A stretch of DNA of 36,909 nt, taken from the NCBI RefSeq assembly GCF_014859555.1, contig NZ_JACUTY010000016.1, forward strand, positions 1 to 36,909, read 5' to 3'. The notes beneath the pieces were generated by a model. The model was not told the DNA's origin. It saw only the letters and a list, made by a program, of their open reading frames with translations, and made no database searches. The first letter of the stretch is position 1. Every line of letters begins with the position of its first letter. The DNA comes from Thiomicrospira sp. (GTDB taxonomy: Bacteria > Pseudomonadota > Gammaproteobacteria > Thiomicrospirales > Thiomicrospiraceae). The translations under genes were made by a program, and so were the position numbers. Below are positions 7,556 to 16,548 of this stretch, piece by piece.

Positions 7556-8935
7556 CTATCTGGGTGGCATGCCACCCATACCGCCCATACCCGGTGGTAA
7601 TTTGCCGGCCATGCCTCGCATCATGTTTTTCATGCCGCCCTTTGAAACTTTTTTCATCATTTTTTGCATTTGCTCAAATTGCTTGAGCAATTTATTAACA
7701 TCTTGAACCTGAGTACCCGAACCCGCTGCGATACGACGCTTGCGCGAGCCTTTTAATAAGGTTGGGAAGGCGCGTTCTTTAGGCGTCATGGAATTAATAA
7801 TGGCTTCTAGGCGTTTAAATTCTTTTTCCGCCACGCCTTCTTGCATTTGGTTTTTAAGCTGCCCCATTCCGGGTAATTTGCCCATCAAACCGCCAATGCC
7901 GCCCATGCCTTGAATTTGCTGCAATTGCTGACGGAAATCTTCTAAATCAAACTGACCGGTTTTTTGGATTTTTTGCGCAAAGGCTTGCGCTTTTTTATGA
8001 TCAATTTTGGTTTCGGCTTCTTCGATTAAGCTTAAAACATCGCCCATTCCCAAAATGCGACCCGCCATACGGTCTGGGTGGAACAGTTCCAGTGCTTCAG
8101 TTTTCTCACCCGCCCCAATAAACTTGATGGGTTTGCCGGTGACTTCACGAATAGATAACGCCGCACCGCCTCGAGCATCACCGTCGGTTTTGGTTAAGAT
8201 TACACCGGTTAAAGGCAAGGCATCATGGAAAGCTTTAGCCGTGGTGGCGGCATCTTGCCCGGTCATAGCATCGACCACAAATAAGGTTTCAATCGGTTTA
8301 ATCGCTTGATGCAGGGCTTTAATCTCGGCCATCATACCTTCATCAACATGCATACGACCGGCGGTGTCCACTAACAACACATCCATGAATTGTTTTTTGG
8401 CTTCGGCGCGTGCGCGCTCTACGATATCAACCGGTTTTTGATCGGCACTGGATGGCGAAAAAACCACACCCACTTGCTGCGCCAGCGTTTCTAACTGTTT
8501 AATCGCGGCTGGGCGATAGATGTCGGCTGACACCACCATGACTTTTTTCTTTTCACGCTCTTTTAACCAGCGCGCCAATTTGGCAACCGAGGTGGTTTTA
8601 CCTGCGCCCTGCAAACCAGCCACCATAATTACCGCAGGTGGCTCAACGTTGAAGTTAAGCGGTTCAACCTCCTGCCCCATGGTTTCGGTCAGCTGCTCGC
8701 GCACCACCTTGATAAAAGCTTGTCCTGGATTTAAAGCTGAAGAAACTTCTTGCCCGAGCGCTCGTTCCTGCACTTTGTTAATAAAGCTTTTTACCACAGG
8801 CAAAGCCACATCGGCTTCTAACAACGCACGCCGAACATCTCTCAAGGCGTCCTTAATATTATCTTCTGTGAGGCGACCTTGACCGCGAATGGTTTTCAGC
8901 GTCTTCGCCAAACGATCCGATAAATTATCAAACAT
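7556..8935 (-). CDS. ffh: Signal recognition particle protein Ffh (SRP54)
   Basis: Ffh binds 4.5S RNA and signal peptides and delivers ribosomes to FtsY at the inner membrane. The 459-residue product is full length. The N-domain is followed by the G-domain with GLQGAGKTTSVAKLA (G1), VDTAGRMHVD (G3), TKTDGDARGG (G4) and FIGAGEK (G5). The methionine-rich M-domain follows, with GMGGIGGLMGKLPG, a SRKRRIAAGSG RNA-binding segment and a Met/Gly-rich tail. It precedes rpsP as in E. coli but probably has separate transcription, given the promoter and hairpin in between. It is divergent from ypjD, again as in E. coli. Confidence 0.97.
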   Translation of the reverse strand: MFDNLSDRLAKTLKTIRGQGRLTEDNIKDALRDVRRALLEADVALPVVKSFINKVQERALGQEVSSALNPGQAFIKVVREQLTETMGQEVEPLNFNVEPPAVIMVAGLQGAGKTTSVAKLARWLKEREKKKVMVVSADIYRPAAIKQLETLAQQVGVVFSPSSADQKPVDIVERARAEAKKQFMDVLLVDTAGRMHVDEGMMAEIKALHQAIKPIETLFVVDAMTGQDAATTAKAFHDALPLTGVILTKTDGDARGGAALSIREVTGKPIKFIGAGEKTEALELFHPDRMAGRILGMGDVLSLIEEAETKIDHKKAQAFAQKIQKTGQFDLEDFRQQLQQIQGMGGIGGLMGKLPGMGQLKNQMQEGVAEKEFKRLEAIINSMTPKERAFPTLLKGSRKRRIAAGSGTQVQDVNKLLKQFEQMQKMMKKVSKGGMKNMMRGMAGKLPPGMGGMGGMPPR

Positions 8936-9033
8936 AACGATTCTCCATTGTTCTAAACCAACTCAATTTGTTGAATTAGGATTTGTTATCCGAAACCAAG
9001 AGAGAAATTCTTCTCAATAACTTTTAATTTCGC

Positions 9034-9040
9034 TATTATA
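9034..9040. promoter_or_regulatory. Shared -10 region of divergent ffh/ypjD promoters (candidate)
   Basis: The short run TATTATA reads as TATTAT (9034-9039) on the plus strand and as TATAAT (9040-9035) on the minus strand. Plus-strand TTCTCA at 9011 is a weak -35 at 17 bases; the minus-strand -35 is poorer. It lies in the 180-base gap between the two divergent genes and is offered as a candidate only. Confidence 0.3.
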
Positions 9041-9115
9041 GCGGATATGATGATTTTTCGTGATCTTTGCAAGCTTAACATTGCTCAGAATACCCGTAAC
9101 CAACAAGGAATTTAC

Positions 9116-9916
9116 ATGATCAGTAGCCTTAGTGCACTTATGGCGAGCTTACTTTATTTAATGAGCACCTATTATCTAATGCGCTGCATTCGCAACACAC
9201 AAATCAGCTCTGAATCATTACGACGCCCAATTTTAGGGGTCGCCACTTTTGCGTTAGTTCTGCATACCATTTCATTAACGCTTACTTTATTTACCCCGGA
9301 GTCGATGATTTTTAGTTTTGGCAATGGCTTATCCTTGATTGGCTGGATTGGCGTGTTTGCCTTGTTAATGATCAACTTAAATAAAAACACCGAAACCTTA
9401 GGCATCTTTATATTCCCGCTGGCTGCCTTGGTTACCTTGTTGCCTCAGTTGGTCGGTGAGCTGCGCCCGATTGATTACAGCTTAGGCTTCCATGTGGTTA
9501 TTTCGATCTTTGCTTACAGTGTACTGGGCTTGGCCACGGCTCAAGCCGTGTTGTTTTCTGCCCAGGAACGCCGTTTCCAACAACGCAATTTATCCAACCT
9601 TATTCGCGCCCTGCCTCCATTGCAGGTTATGGAGAAGACCTTAATTCAGTTGGTTGTACTGGGTTATATTATTCTGACGTTCGCGATTTTCAGCGGTGCT
9701 TACTTTATTGAAAACTTTTTCAGCCAGAACATTGCACACAAAACCTTCTTTTCAATATTGGCATGGTTAACCTACAGCTTGTTTTTATGGGGCCATTTTC
9801 AGTTTGGTTGGCGCGGCCAAAAAGCCGCTCAATACACTATCTGGGCCTACGGTTTATTGGTTATCAGCTACATTGGCACTCAGGGAATTTTAATGATCCT
9901 TAGCCCATCAACCTAA
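9116..9916 (+). CDS. ypjD: Inner-membrane protein YpjD, CcsA/HemX-like
   Basis: A 266-residue polytopic membrane protein of the cytochrome c assembly (CcsA/CcmC/HemX) superfamily, with about eight hydrophobic segments. The sequence LGFHVVISIFAYSVLGLA has the conserved histidine of the family, and a second region near LFLWGHFQFGWRG is similar to the haem-handling loop. The ATG at 9116 is preceded by AAGGA with six bases between; the longer reading frame from 9047 lacks a ribosome site and begins with charged residues. It lies between ffh and a CorB-type gene, the order known from E. coli (ffh, ypjD, yfjD). The precise role of YpjD is uncertain; links to cation efflux with CorB-type proteins have been proposed. 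Confidence 0.85.
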   Translation: MISSLSALMASLLYLMSTYYLMRCIRNTQISSESLRRPILGVATFALVLHTISLTLTLFTPESMIFSFGNGLSLIGWIGVFALLMINLNKNTETLGIFIFPLAALVTLLPQLVGELRPIDYSLGFHVVISIFAYSVLGLATAQAVLFSAQERRFQQRNLSNLIRALPPLQVMEKTLIQLVVLGYIILTFAIFSGAYFIENFFSQNIAHKTFFSILAWLTYSLFLWGHFQFGWRGQKAAQYTIWAYGLLVISYIGTQGILMILSPST

Positions 9917-9940
9917 GCGTTCAAACCTCAGGCATGCATT

Positions 9941-9964
9941 CGATTATAAAATTCGTTATAATCG
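9941..9964. repeat. 9-bp inverted repeat containing a TATAAT before the CorB-type gene
   Basis: CGATTATAA (9941-9949) and TTATAATCG (9956-9964) are perfect reverse complements separated by six bases. The right arm contains TATAAT (9957-9962), about 34 bases before the TTG start at 9996. It could be an operator placed over the -10 box. No good -35 is seen. Confidence 0.45.
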
Positions 9965-9995
9965 CAATCTTGTTTTCACACTCAATGGTAAAACT

Positions 9996-11282
9996 TTGAA
10001 CGACATCCCTTTAGCTTTGTTATTCTTTACTCTATTCATCATGATGGTTTTATCGGCACTCTTTTCGAGCTCCGAAACCGCTCTCATGTCACTCAACCGT
10101 TATCGCTTAAAGCATAAAGCGAATAGTGGGCATCGGGCGGCTATCAAAGCCCAAAAGCTGCTTGAAAAGCCCGATCGTTTACTCGGCGTGATTTTGCTTG
10201 GTAATAATTTTGTTAATATTTTAGCCTCCTCGATCGCGACCATTATTGCGCTGCGTTTAATGGGAGAAGCCGGTATCGCAATTGCCGCTGGTCTACTAAC
10301 TTTGCTGATCTTAATTTTTTCCGAGGTCGCGCCTAAGACAGTGGCCGCATTGTATCCAGAAAAAATTGCCTTCCCGATGGCTTACATACTTGATCCGATG
10401 CTTAAAATATTCAGCCCGATTGTTTGGTTTGTGAATTTTTTTGCAAACAATTTTCTGCGCTTATTTGGCATAGATGTTAATAAGGTGCAAGCTGATCACT
10501 CGTTAAGCCATGAAGAACTTCAAACCTTAATTGATGAGTCAACTGGCCAGCTGCCACAGCAATATCGCGACATGCTGACCAGCATCTTACGTTTAGAAAG
10601 TGTGACGGTGGAAGATGTGATGATTCCAAAGCAAGAGATTTATGGCGTAGACGTGGATCAGCCTTTTGAGGGCTTCCTAAAGTCGATCCAAAACTCACCC
10701 TATACTCGCGTGCCGTTATATCGTGGCACGTTTGATGCCGATTTAGTCGGCATTTTAAACCTGCGCCGCGCCTTACCATCGCTCATGAAAGCCGACATTA
10801 CGCTTAAGGATATTGTCAAACTTGCCAGACCAGCTTACTACGTGCCTGAAACGACACCACTCAACACACAATTAGCCAACTTCCATAAAAACAAACGACG
10901 TATGGCTTTAATTGTGGATGAATACGGTGAACTGCAAGGCTTGTTAACCATGGAAGATTTACTGGAAGAGATTGTGGGCAAATTATCGACCGATGCCAGT
11001 GCAAAATTAGCAGAGAATGTCGCGATCCATGCGGATGGTTCGATGACGGTTGATGCAGCGGAATTTATTCGCGACCTCAATAAAGATTACTTTCTTGAGT
11101 TGCCGACCGATGGCCCTAAGACCTTAAATGGTTTAATTCAAGAACATTTGGAAACGCTGCCGTCTAAAGGCATCTGCATTCGCATCGGAAATTACAGCCT
11201 TGAAGTGCTGGATGTGTCTCAGAACGCAATTGATAAAATCAAACTCAGTTTAATTGATCCTAAATTAGAAAAAACAAATTAA
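9996..11282 (+). CDS. CorB/YfjD-type CNNM-CBS membrane protein (HlyC/CorC family)
   Basis: A 428-residue inner-membrane protein of the CNNM/CorB family. It has a DUF21 membrane domain (about 1-180) with the conserved SSSETALMSLNRYRLK motif, two CBS domains (about 195-335, including MIPKQEIYGVD and LIVDEYGELQGLLTMEDLLEEIVG) and a C-terminal CorC_HlyC domain. Family members take part in Mg2+/Co2+ transport or efflux. The start is a TTG; it gives MNDIPL, the usual beginning of close homologues, although no clear Shine-Dalgarno precedes it. The nearest ATG (9985) is out of frame and stops after four codons. It follows ypjD by 79 bases and leads into the inositol-monophosphatase gene after 10 bases. 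Confidence 0.88.
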   Translation: MNDIPLALLFFTLFIMMVLSALFSSSETALMSLNRYRLKHKANSGHRAAIKAQKLLEKPDRLLGVILLGNNFVNILASSIATIIALRLMGEAGIAIAAGLLTLLILIFSEVAPKTVAALYPEKIAFPMAYILDPMLKIFSPIVWFVNFFANNFLRLFGIDVNKVQADHSLSHEELQTLIDESTGQLPQQYRDMLTSILRLESVTVEDVMIPKQEIYGVDVDQPFEGFLKSIQNSPYTRVPLYRGTFDADLVGILNLRRALPSLMKADITLKDIVKLARPAYYVPETTPLNTQLANFHKNKRRMALIVDEYGELQGLLTMEDLLEEIVGKLSTDASAKLAENVAIHADGSMTVDAAEFIRDLNKDYFLELPTDGPKTLNGLIQEHLETLPSKGICIRIGNYSLEVLDVSQNAIDKIKLSLIDPKLEKTN

Positions 11283-11292
11283 AAGGCACACT

Positions 11293-12102
11293 ATGTCTCA
11301 GCCCTTTTCCGACCACCAGGCCTGGTCAAAACTAAAACAAGCCATCGTGGCGCTGGCGCAGCAAGAAGTCATGCGTCGTTTTAACCAAGTGGGTTACGAA
11401 ATTAAAAATGACGGCTCCTTACTTACCGAAGCCGACACCAGCATGCAGCAACAGGTCGCCGACTATCTTAAAAACACCTGGCCTGAATTTGCCTTATTAG
11501 GCGAAGAATCAAGCCTAGAAACCCAGCAAGCCGCACTTGAACACCCAACCGGGTGCTGGGTGCTAGATCCGGTGGACGGCACCACCAATTTTGCGAATCA
11601 TATCCCCTTTTTTAGCGTGTCACTGGCTTTGGTAATTGGCGGAAAACCGGTCTTAGGTTTGGTGTATGACCCGGCTCGTGATGAGCTTTTTAGTGCGCGC
11701 TTGGGATTGGGAGCCGAATTAAATGACCAACCCCTTAAGGCTCCAACCATTACACCCGATCTAAAGCATTGCGTGGGTATTATTGACTTTAAGCGTTTGG
11801 CGCCAGCCTTAGCGACCGCCCTGGCAACCCAAGCACCTTACGCATCGCAACGCAGTTTTGGTTCAGTCGCGTTAGACTGGTGTTGGATTGCGGCCGGACG
11901 TGGTCAGGTTTATCTGCACGGCAATCAAAGCTTGTGGGATTATGCGGCCGGTTGGTTGATATTAGAAGAAACCGGCGGTGCCAGTTCTAATTTAGAGGGT
12001 GAAACGGTTTTCCAAAACAAAATCGGTAAACGTTCAGCCGTAGCCGCGATTAATTCAACGACGTTTTGCTTATGGCATGCGTGGATTCAACAACATAACT
12101 AA
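11293..12102 (+). CDS. Inositol monophosphatase family protein
   Basis: A 269-residue Mg2+-dependent sugar-phosphate phosphatase of the SuhB/CysQ fold. Metal-site motifs are present in order: GEESS (about residue 74), WVLDPVDGTTNFAN (about 92-105) and WDYAAGWLILEETGG near the C-terminus. It could be a myo-inositol-1-phosphatase, a 3',5'-bisphosphate nucleotidase or a fructose-1,6-bisphosphatase-like enzyme; sequence alone does not settle this. It starts 10 bases after the CorB-type gene with AAGG upstream, so they are probably co-transcribed. An iterated palindrome (11315-11326) encodes HQAW near its N-terminus. It converges on the sensor kinase with a 19-base gap and no visible terminator. 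Confidence 0.88.
   Translation: MSQPFSDHQAWSKLKQAIVALAQQEVMRRFNQVGYEIKNDGSLLTEADTSMQQQVADYLKNTWPEFALLGEESSLETQQAALEHPTGCWVLDPVDGTTNFANHIPFFSVSLALVIGGKPVLGLVYDPARDELFSARLGLGAELNDQPLKAPTITPDLKHCVGIIDFKRLAPALATALATQAPYASQRSFGSVALDWCWIAAGRGQVYLHGNQSLWDYAAGWLILEETGGASSNLEGETVFQNKIGKRSAVAAINSTTFCLWHAWIQQHN
11315..11326. repeat. Iterated palindrome copy 3 (ACCAGGCCTGGT), in the IMPase gene
   Basis: A perfect 12-bp copy in codons 8-12 of the inositol-monophosphatase gene, read as H-Q-A-W. Confidence 0.9.
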
Positions 12103-12121
12103 TGGGCGCATAAAACAACCA

Positions 12122-14356
12122 TCATTGGCTCCAACACCAGAGTGCTTTTTTGAGTGCTTCAACATCAATCGGTTTACTTAAGTAGTCATTCATACCCGCT
12201 GCCATGACTTTTTCACGATCCCCAAACATCGCATTCGCCGTTAACGCGATAATAGGGGTGCAAGCCAAGCGTTGATTTCCGTGACCACGAATGCGCCGTG
12301 TGGCTTCTAGACCATCCATCTTAGGCATTTGCATATCCATTAGAATTAAATCGAACTTAGTGTCGGACTTATTTAGCTGCTCAAGTACTTCAACGCCATT
12401 TTCAGCCAGCGTAACTTGATGCTTAAGTTTGGCTAGAATGGCCTTTATTAATAGCTGGTTAGACGGATTATCTTCGGCCACCAAAATAGATAAAGCACGC
12501 TGGTTTTGGTAATTAATCCGTTCACCTTCAAGTTCAACTTCTTCTGGGGTGGCTGGCACACAAGGCACTTCAAACCAAAAACAGCTGCCAACACCTAAGC
12601 GACTACGTGCACCAATATCACCCTGCATCGCCTGAGCCAGTTTTTTACTAATCGATAAACCCAAGCCGGTTCCACCATATTTTCGACTGATTGAGGCGTC
12701 CGCCTGCGTAAAGGCATCAAATAAATGCGCTAGCTTTTCTTCAGCAATTCCGATACCTGTGTCTTTAACTTCAAAACGGGCCCGGTGACCAATACCCATC
12801 ACTTTAAGAGTAACCGAGCCTTGCTCGGTAAATTTAATGGCATTACCCAAAAGATTTAATAAAACCTGACGCAAACGTGCCTGATCACCTTTTACATAAG
12901 CCACCAGGCCTGGTGCTTTTTCTAGCTTTAGTTCAATCCCTTTGGCTTGGGCACTCGGCTTTAGCATTTCAATCACGTTATCGATCTGCTGGTTTAAATC
13001 AAAAGCATGACTTTCTAACTCGACTCGACCAGCATCCAGTTTGTTAAAATCTAGAATGTCATTCACCAAGTGCAGCAGGTGCTGACCTGAGCGTTGAATC
13101 ATTTCGGCTTGATTTTTTTGTTCTGTGCTTAAGGCTTGGTCTAACAATAAATTAGACATGCCGATCACCGCATTCAGCGGTGTACGAATTTCATGACTCA
13201 TTACCGATAAAAATTCAGACTTGGCATTGGCCGCTGATTCCGCCTCTTGGCGCGCCTGCTCTAACACCTGCTCCATTTCTTTTCGTTCAGTAATATCTAA
13301 AGCGAAGCCCAATATCCAGATTTCTGGAGGTTGATCTGGACGCTGGATATGAATCGGACCCCGGCCGGTTAATAACCAGCGTGTCTGCCCCATCAACGTC
13401 AACGGCTCTTCCGACACAATAAGTTCAGCACTTTGTTTCGCTTGGCGATCATCATCAACAAACTTACGCGCTAATTCGATTGGAAATACTTCAAAATCGG
13501 TTCGACCAATGGCTCGATTGCGCTCGACACCTGTTATCTGTTCAGTTTGTTTACTGTAAAAACGGAAACAGCCTTGCGCATCTTTTACATAAATACTAAT
13601 TGGCAGCGCATCCAAGATCTGTTCAATCAGAACCTCTCGCTGCCGAACCGTTTGCTCAAGACGTTTGGCATCAGACACATCACGAACCGAACCGACTAAA
13701 CGATAAGCTTGATTAGAATCAGCCTGCCAAATGGCTTGACCCGTCAACTGCATCCAGATATAACTGTTACTGGACGTTTTAAAACGAAACATCACATTAA
13801 ACGGCCAACGCGCCTCAAGGTGTGCAAATAATGCGTCGTCGATACGCACTAGGTCTTGTGGATGGACACGCGCCATAATTTCGGCTTTAGTCTGCCCCAG
13901 CTCAACGGGGGAAATATCACACATCTGATAAAACCGATCACTGTAACGAATTAAATCTTGCTTTAAATCCCAATCAAACAAACCCAGTCCCGCTGCATCA
14001 GACACAGTACGATAGATTTGATCCTCAGGGCCTTGTTGGTTGAAATTTTCGGTGTGCGCACCTGCCATGACAAACTGGATCAAAATTCCGTCCTGGTAAT
14101 GAACCAATGTAAATTGACAAGCCTCGACCAAGCCTTTTAAAGCGTAGCGAAAGCTTGTAACACTGGTGCGCTGCATAGCACTCAATAATTGCAGTTTAAG
14201 TTCTACATCCAGATTGAGATCATAATGACCCCACAGAGAGTGGGCGGTTTGATTCTGCCAATTTATACGCCATTGCGATTCGTCGTTGCATACAGCAAAA
14301 GCCACCGCTAAGGGGGCGTTTGCATAAATTTCATTTAAAGCCGAGTTGGCAGGCAT
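12122..14356 (-). CDS. PAS-containing hybrid sensor histidine kinase with receiver domain
   Basis: A 744-residue signalling protein without obvious membrane segments, so probably cytoplasmic. It has an N-terminal PAS-like region (1-105), a PAS/PAC pair (about 115-235, ending VGSVRDVSDAKRLE) and another PAS/PAC (about 240-360, ending FALDITERKEMEQ). A coiled segment and HisKA domain follow with SHEIRTPLN (phospho-acceptor H388). The HATPase domain has N505 (N box), DTGIGI (532-537) and GGTGLGL (561-567). The C-terminal receiver (about 622-742) has its phospho-acceptor D674 in LMDMQMPKMDG and K728. No Hpt domain or partner regulator is nearby, so the output is unknown. AAGGGAT precedes the ATG. 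Residues 482-485 (PGLV) are encoded by an iterated palindrome. Confidence 0.93.
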   Translation of the reverse strand: MPANSALNEIYANAPLAVAFAVCNDESQWRINWQNQTAHSLWGHYDLNLDVELKLQLLSAMQRTSVTSFRYALKGLVEACQFTLVHYQDGILIQFVMAGAHTENFNQQGPEDQIYRTVSDAAGLGLFDWDLKQDLIRYSDRFYQMCDISPVELGQTKAEIMARVHPQDLVRIDDALFAHLEARWPFNVMFRFKTSSNSYIWMQLTGQAIWQADSNQAYRLVGSVRDVSDAKRLEQTVRQREVLIEQILDALPISIYVKDAQGCFRFYSKQTEQITGVERNRAIGRTDFEVFPIELARKFVDDDRQAKQSAELIVSEEPLTLMGQTRWLLTGRGPIHIQRPDQPPEIWILGFALDITERKEMEQVLEQARQEAESAANAKSEFLSVMSHEIRTPLNAVIGMSNLLLDQALSTEQKNQAEMIQRSGQHLLHLVNDILDFNKLDAGRVELESHAFDLNQQIDNVIEMLKPSAQAKGIELKLEKAPGLVAYVKGDQARLRQVLLNLLGNAIKFTEQGSVTLKVMGIGHRARFEVKDTGIGIAEEKLAHLFDAFTQADASISRKYGGTGLGLSISKKLAQAMQGDIGARSRLGVGSCFWFEVPCVPATPEEVELEGERINYQNQRALSILVAEDNPSNQLLIKAILAKLKHQVTLAENGVEVLEQLNKSDTKFDLILMDMQMPKMDGLEATRRIRGHGNQRLACTPIIALTANAMFGDREKVMAAGMNDYLSKPIDVEALKKALWCWSQ
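12902..12915. repeat. Iterated palindrome copy 4 (14-bp dyad), in the sensor kinase gene
   Basis: The 12-bp core is at 12903-12914, with one more matched base pair on each side. On the coding (minus) strand it is read P-G-L-V, between the HisKA and HATPase domains. Confidence 0.9.
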
Positions 14357-14422
14357 GGCCTATCCCTTAAAAACATAGTTGGATTTATTCTAGCCGATCA
14401 GACTTATTAATGGGGAAGTCTT

Positions 14423-15787
14423 TTACAATTGATCCAAAGCTTGCGCTAGATTATAGACTCCAACTAATTCCATGCCAACTACACCGCCTTTAGGGACGTT
14501 GGCCATCGGTACAATAGCGCGTTTAAAGCCGTGTTTGGCGGCTTCAAAAATGCGCTCTTGACCACTTGGAACCGGACGTATCTCACCCGCCAAACCGACT
14601 TCACCAAACACAATTAAATCCTGATCCAATGGTTTATTTCGCATGCTTGATAAGATGGCCACTAACAACGCAAGATCCGCACTGGTTTCGGAGACTTTTA
14701 TGCCCCCTACTACATTGACATACACATCCTGATCCGCCGCTTGAATGCCACCATGACGGTGCATAACGGCTAATAACATGGCGATTCGATTCGAATCCAG
14801 CCCCACACTCACTCGCCGCGGACTACCATAAGGCGATTCATCAACTAAGGCTTGAATCTCGACCAACAATGGCCGAGAACCCTCCCAAATCACCATGACA
14901 ACCGAACCCGGAGACGGTTCATTTGCACGTGATAGAAAAATAGCCGACGGGTTCTTGACTTGCTTTAAACCTAACTCTGTCATAGCAAACACACCCAGCT
15001 CATTCACTGCGCCAAACCGGTTTTTAATGGCTCGAAGTGTTCTAAAACGGCTATCAGACTGACCCTCCAAAAATAACACACTGTCGACAATATGTTCCAG
15101 CACTCTCGGACCCGCCACCTCACCGGACTTAGTTACGTGCCCGACTAAGAAAACGGCAATATTATTTTGCTTAGCAAAACGGGTTAGATAGGCCGCCGAT
15201 TCTCTGACCTGGGTTACCCCACCGGCCGCGGTGCCTATTTCGGCCAACTGCATGGTTTGGATAGAATCCACCACCATCACCTTTGGCGACTCTTGCTGCG
15301 CAAATCGGATGATTTGTTCGACCTCTGTTTCAGCCAACAAACGCAAATGATCTTCAGGTAATTGCATGCGTTTCGCACGCATCACCACTTGCTGCAGTGA
15401 TTCCTCACCGGTGACATACAATGCCGGAATAGTCTGACTTAAACCGCACATCACCTGAAGCAAAATTGATGATTTGCCGACACCTGGATCGCCGCCGATC
15501 AAGACCACCGATCCAGGTACAATGCCACCACCCAGCACCCGATCCAGTTCAGAGATGCCAGTTGAAAAACGCGGCACCTCACTCAGTTCTATATCACTAA
15601 CCGATAAAACCTGATTTGATTGGCTGCCGCTGTAACCCTTAACTGAACGAGAGGTGGTTTTACTGACGGCTGATATCGTGAGCTCTTTAAGGGTGTTCCA
15701 AGCGCCACATTCCATGCATTGACCTTGCCACTTGGTGTGCTCTGCACCGCAGTCTGTACAAACAAATACCGATTTTGCTTTCGCCAT
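14423..15787 (-). CDS. radA: DNA repair protein RadA/Sms
   Basis: RadA is a RecA-like, DnaB-type branch-migration helicase used in recombination repair and, in competent bacteria, in natural transformation. The 454-residue protein has the N-terminal zinc finger (C10, C13, C24 and C27), Walker A GGDPGVGKSS (98-107), Walker B MVVDSIQTM, the RadA-specific KNRFG motif and a Lon-like C-terminal domain (VNVVGGIKVSETSADLA onward). All parts are intact and the length is normal. It is transcribed towards the sensor kinase, 66 bases away, and begins 74 bases after the end of petC. The petABC terminator lies between, so it is a separate unit. Confidence 0.96.
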   Translation of the reverse strand: MAKAKSVFVCTDCGAEHTKWQGQCMECGAWNTLKELTISAVSKTTSRSVKGYSGSQSNQVLSVSDIELSEVPRFSTGISELDRVLGGGIVPGSVVLIGGDPGVGKSSILLQVMCGLSQTIPALYVTGEESLQQVVMRAKRMQLPEDHLRLLAETEVEQIIRFAQQESPKVMVVDSIQTMQLAEIGTAAGGVTQVRESAAYLTRFAKQNNIAVFLVGHVTKSGEVAGPRVLEHIVDSVLFLEGQSDSRFRTLRAIKNRFGAVNELGVFAMTELGLKQVKNPSAIFLSRANEPSPGSVVMVIWEGSRPLLVEIQALVDESPYGSPRRVSVGLDSNRIAMLLAVMHRHGGIQAADQDVYVNVVGGIKVSETSADLALLVAILSSMRNKPLDQDLIVFGEVGLAGEIRPVPSGQERIFEAAKHGFKRAIVPMANVPKGGVVGMELVGVYNLAQALDQL

Positions 15788-15833
15788 ATTTAATCCTTAA
15801 TAACTCGGGTTTGGCGCCTGTCTCGTCCTAAAT

Positions 15834-15855
15834 AAAAAAGCCCGCGAAAGCGGGC
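15834..15855 (-). terminator. Rho-independent terminator of petABC
   Basis: On the minus strand, GCCCGC-TTTC-GCGGGC (15855-15840) is followed by a T-run interrupted by one A. It lies seven bases after the petC stop codon. Confidence 0.9.
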
Positions 15856-15861
15856 CTATTA

Positions 15862-16548
15862 TCAATGTTTCACATCTCGCCAGTATTCTCTTTTGAGAAG
15901 ATAGGTTAGCAGCAACAACACCAATAGGAATAAAATTACCTTCCAGCCAAGATCCCAACGCTCTACTTTATTAGGCTCGGCAATGTAATCTAAGAAGTTA
16001 ACCAAATCACGTGTAACCTGATCAAACTCTTCCGGTGTGGCGTGTTTCTGAATCCCTTCTAGCACATTTGGCATAGAGGTTCCTGTCAACACTTTATTGT
16101 TCCAAATAGCCGGCTCCCATTCCCCTTCATTTTCTAGGTAGTAGCCGCGTAAAAAAGTATAGATATAATCATTGCCTTTTAAACGCGCCATTAAAGAAAG
16201 GTCTGGCGCTTGAATACCGAACTTACTTTGAGACACACCGTCTTCCATAAACGTCATCATATAATCAACCGTTACACGCTGATTATAGGCCAGTTTTTCA
16301 ACGACTTCTTCATCCGTCCAGCCCAAGTCACGCGCGACACGGTTGTAACGCATATACTGCGCTGAATGACAAACCATACAATAATTCGCAAACAGAACCG
16401 CACCGCGCTGCAGGGATTCTTTATCCCGAATATCGTTGTTGGCTTTTTCAAACGTTATATTGTAAGACGGTGCCGCAAATACCATGCTAACGGGTAACAG
16501 CATCGCGGCCAATACTAAACTCAATCTGCTTAAAAATGATGTCATCAT
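15862..16548 (-). CDS. petC: Ubiquinol-cytochrome c reductase, cytochrome c1
   Basis: Cytochrome c1 carries electrons from the Rieske centre to soluble cytochrome c in the periplasm. The 228-residue protein has a signal peptide (cleavage near VFAA, about residue 26), a haem c site CMVCH (C57, C60 and H61), a likely distal Met ligand in GTSMPNVLEG, and a C-terminal membrane anchor (about 204-222) followed by KREYWRDVKH. Its first ATG shares a base with the cytochrome b stop (TAATG). A second ATG follows at once, and the AGAGAGGAC upstream serves either. It is the last gene of petABC, followed by a terminator. Confidence 0.95.
   Translation of the reverse strand: MMTSFLSRLSLVLAAMLLPVSMVFAAPSYNITFEKANNDIRDKESLQRGAVLFANYCMVCHSAQYMRYNRVARDLGWTDEEVVEKLAYNQRVTVDYMMTFMEDGVSQSKFGIQAPDLSLMARLKGNDYIYTFLRGYYLENEGEWEPAIWNNKVLTGTSMPNVLEGIQKHATPEEFDQVTRDLVNFLDYIAEPNKVERWDLGWKVILFLLVLLLLTYLLKREYWRDVKH

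Noticed and set aside
8936-9115. Small RNA between ffh and ypjD
   Set aside because: The gap holds only weak promoter-like sequence and an AAGAGAGAAATTCTTCTC-type short dyad; nothing resembles 4.5S RNA or another known RNA.
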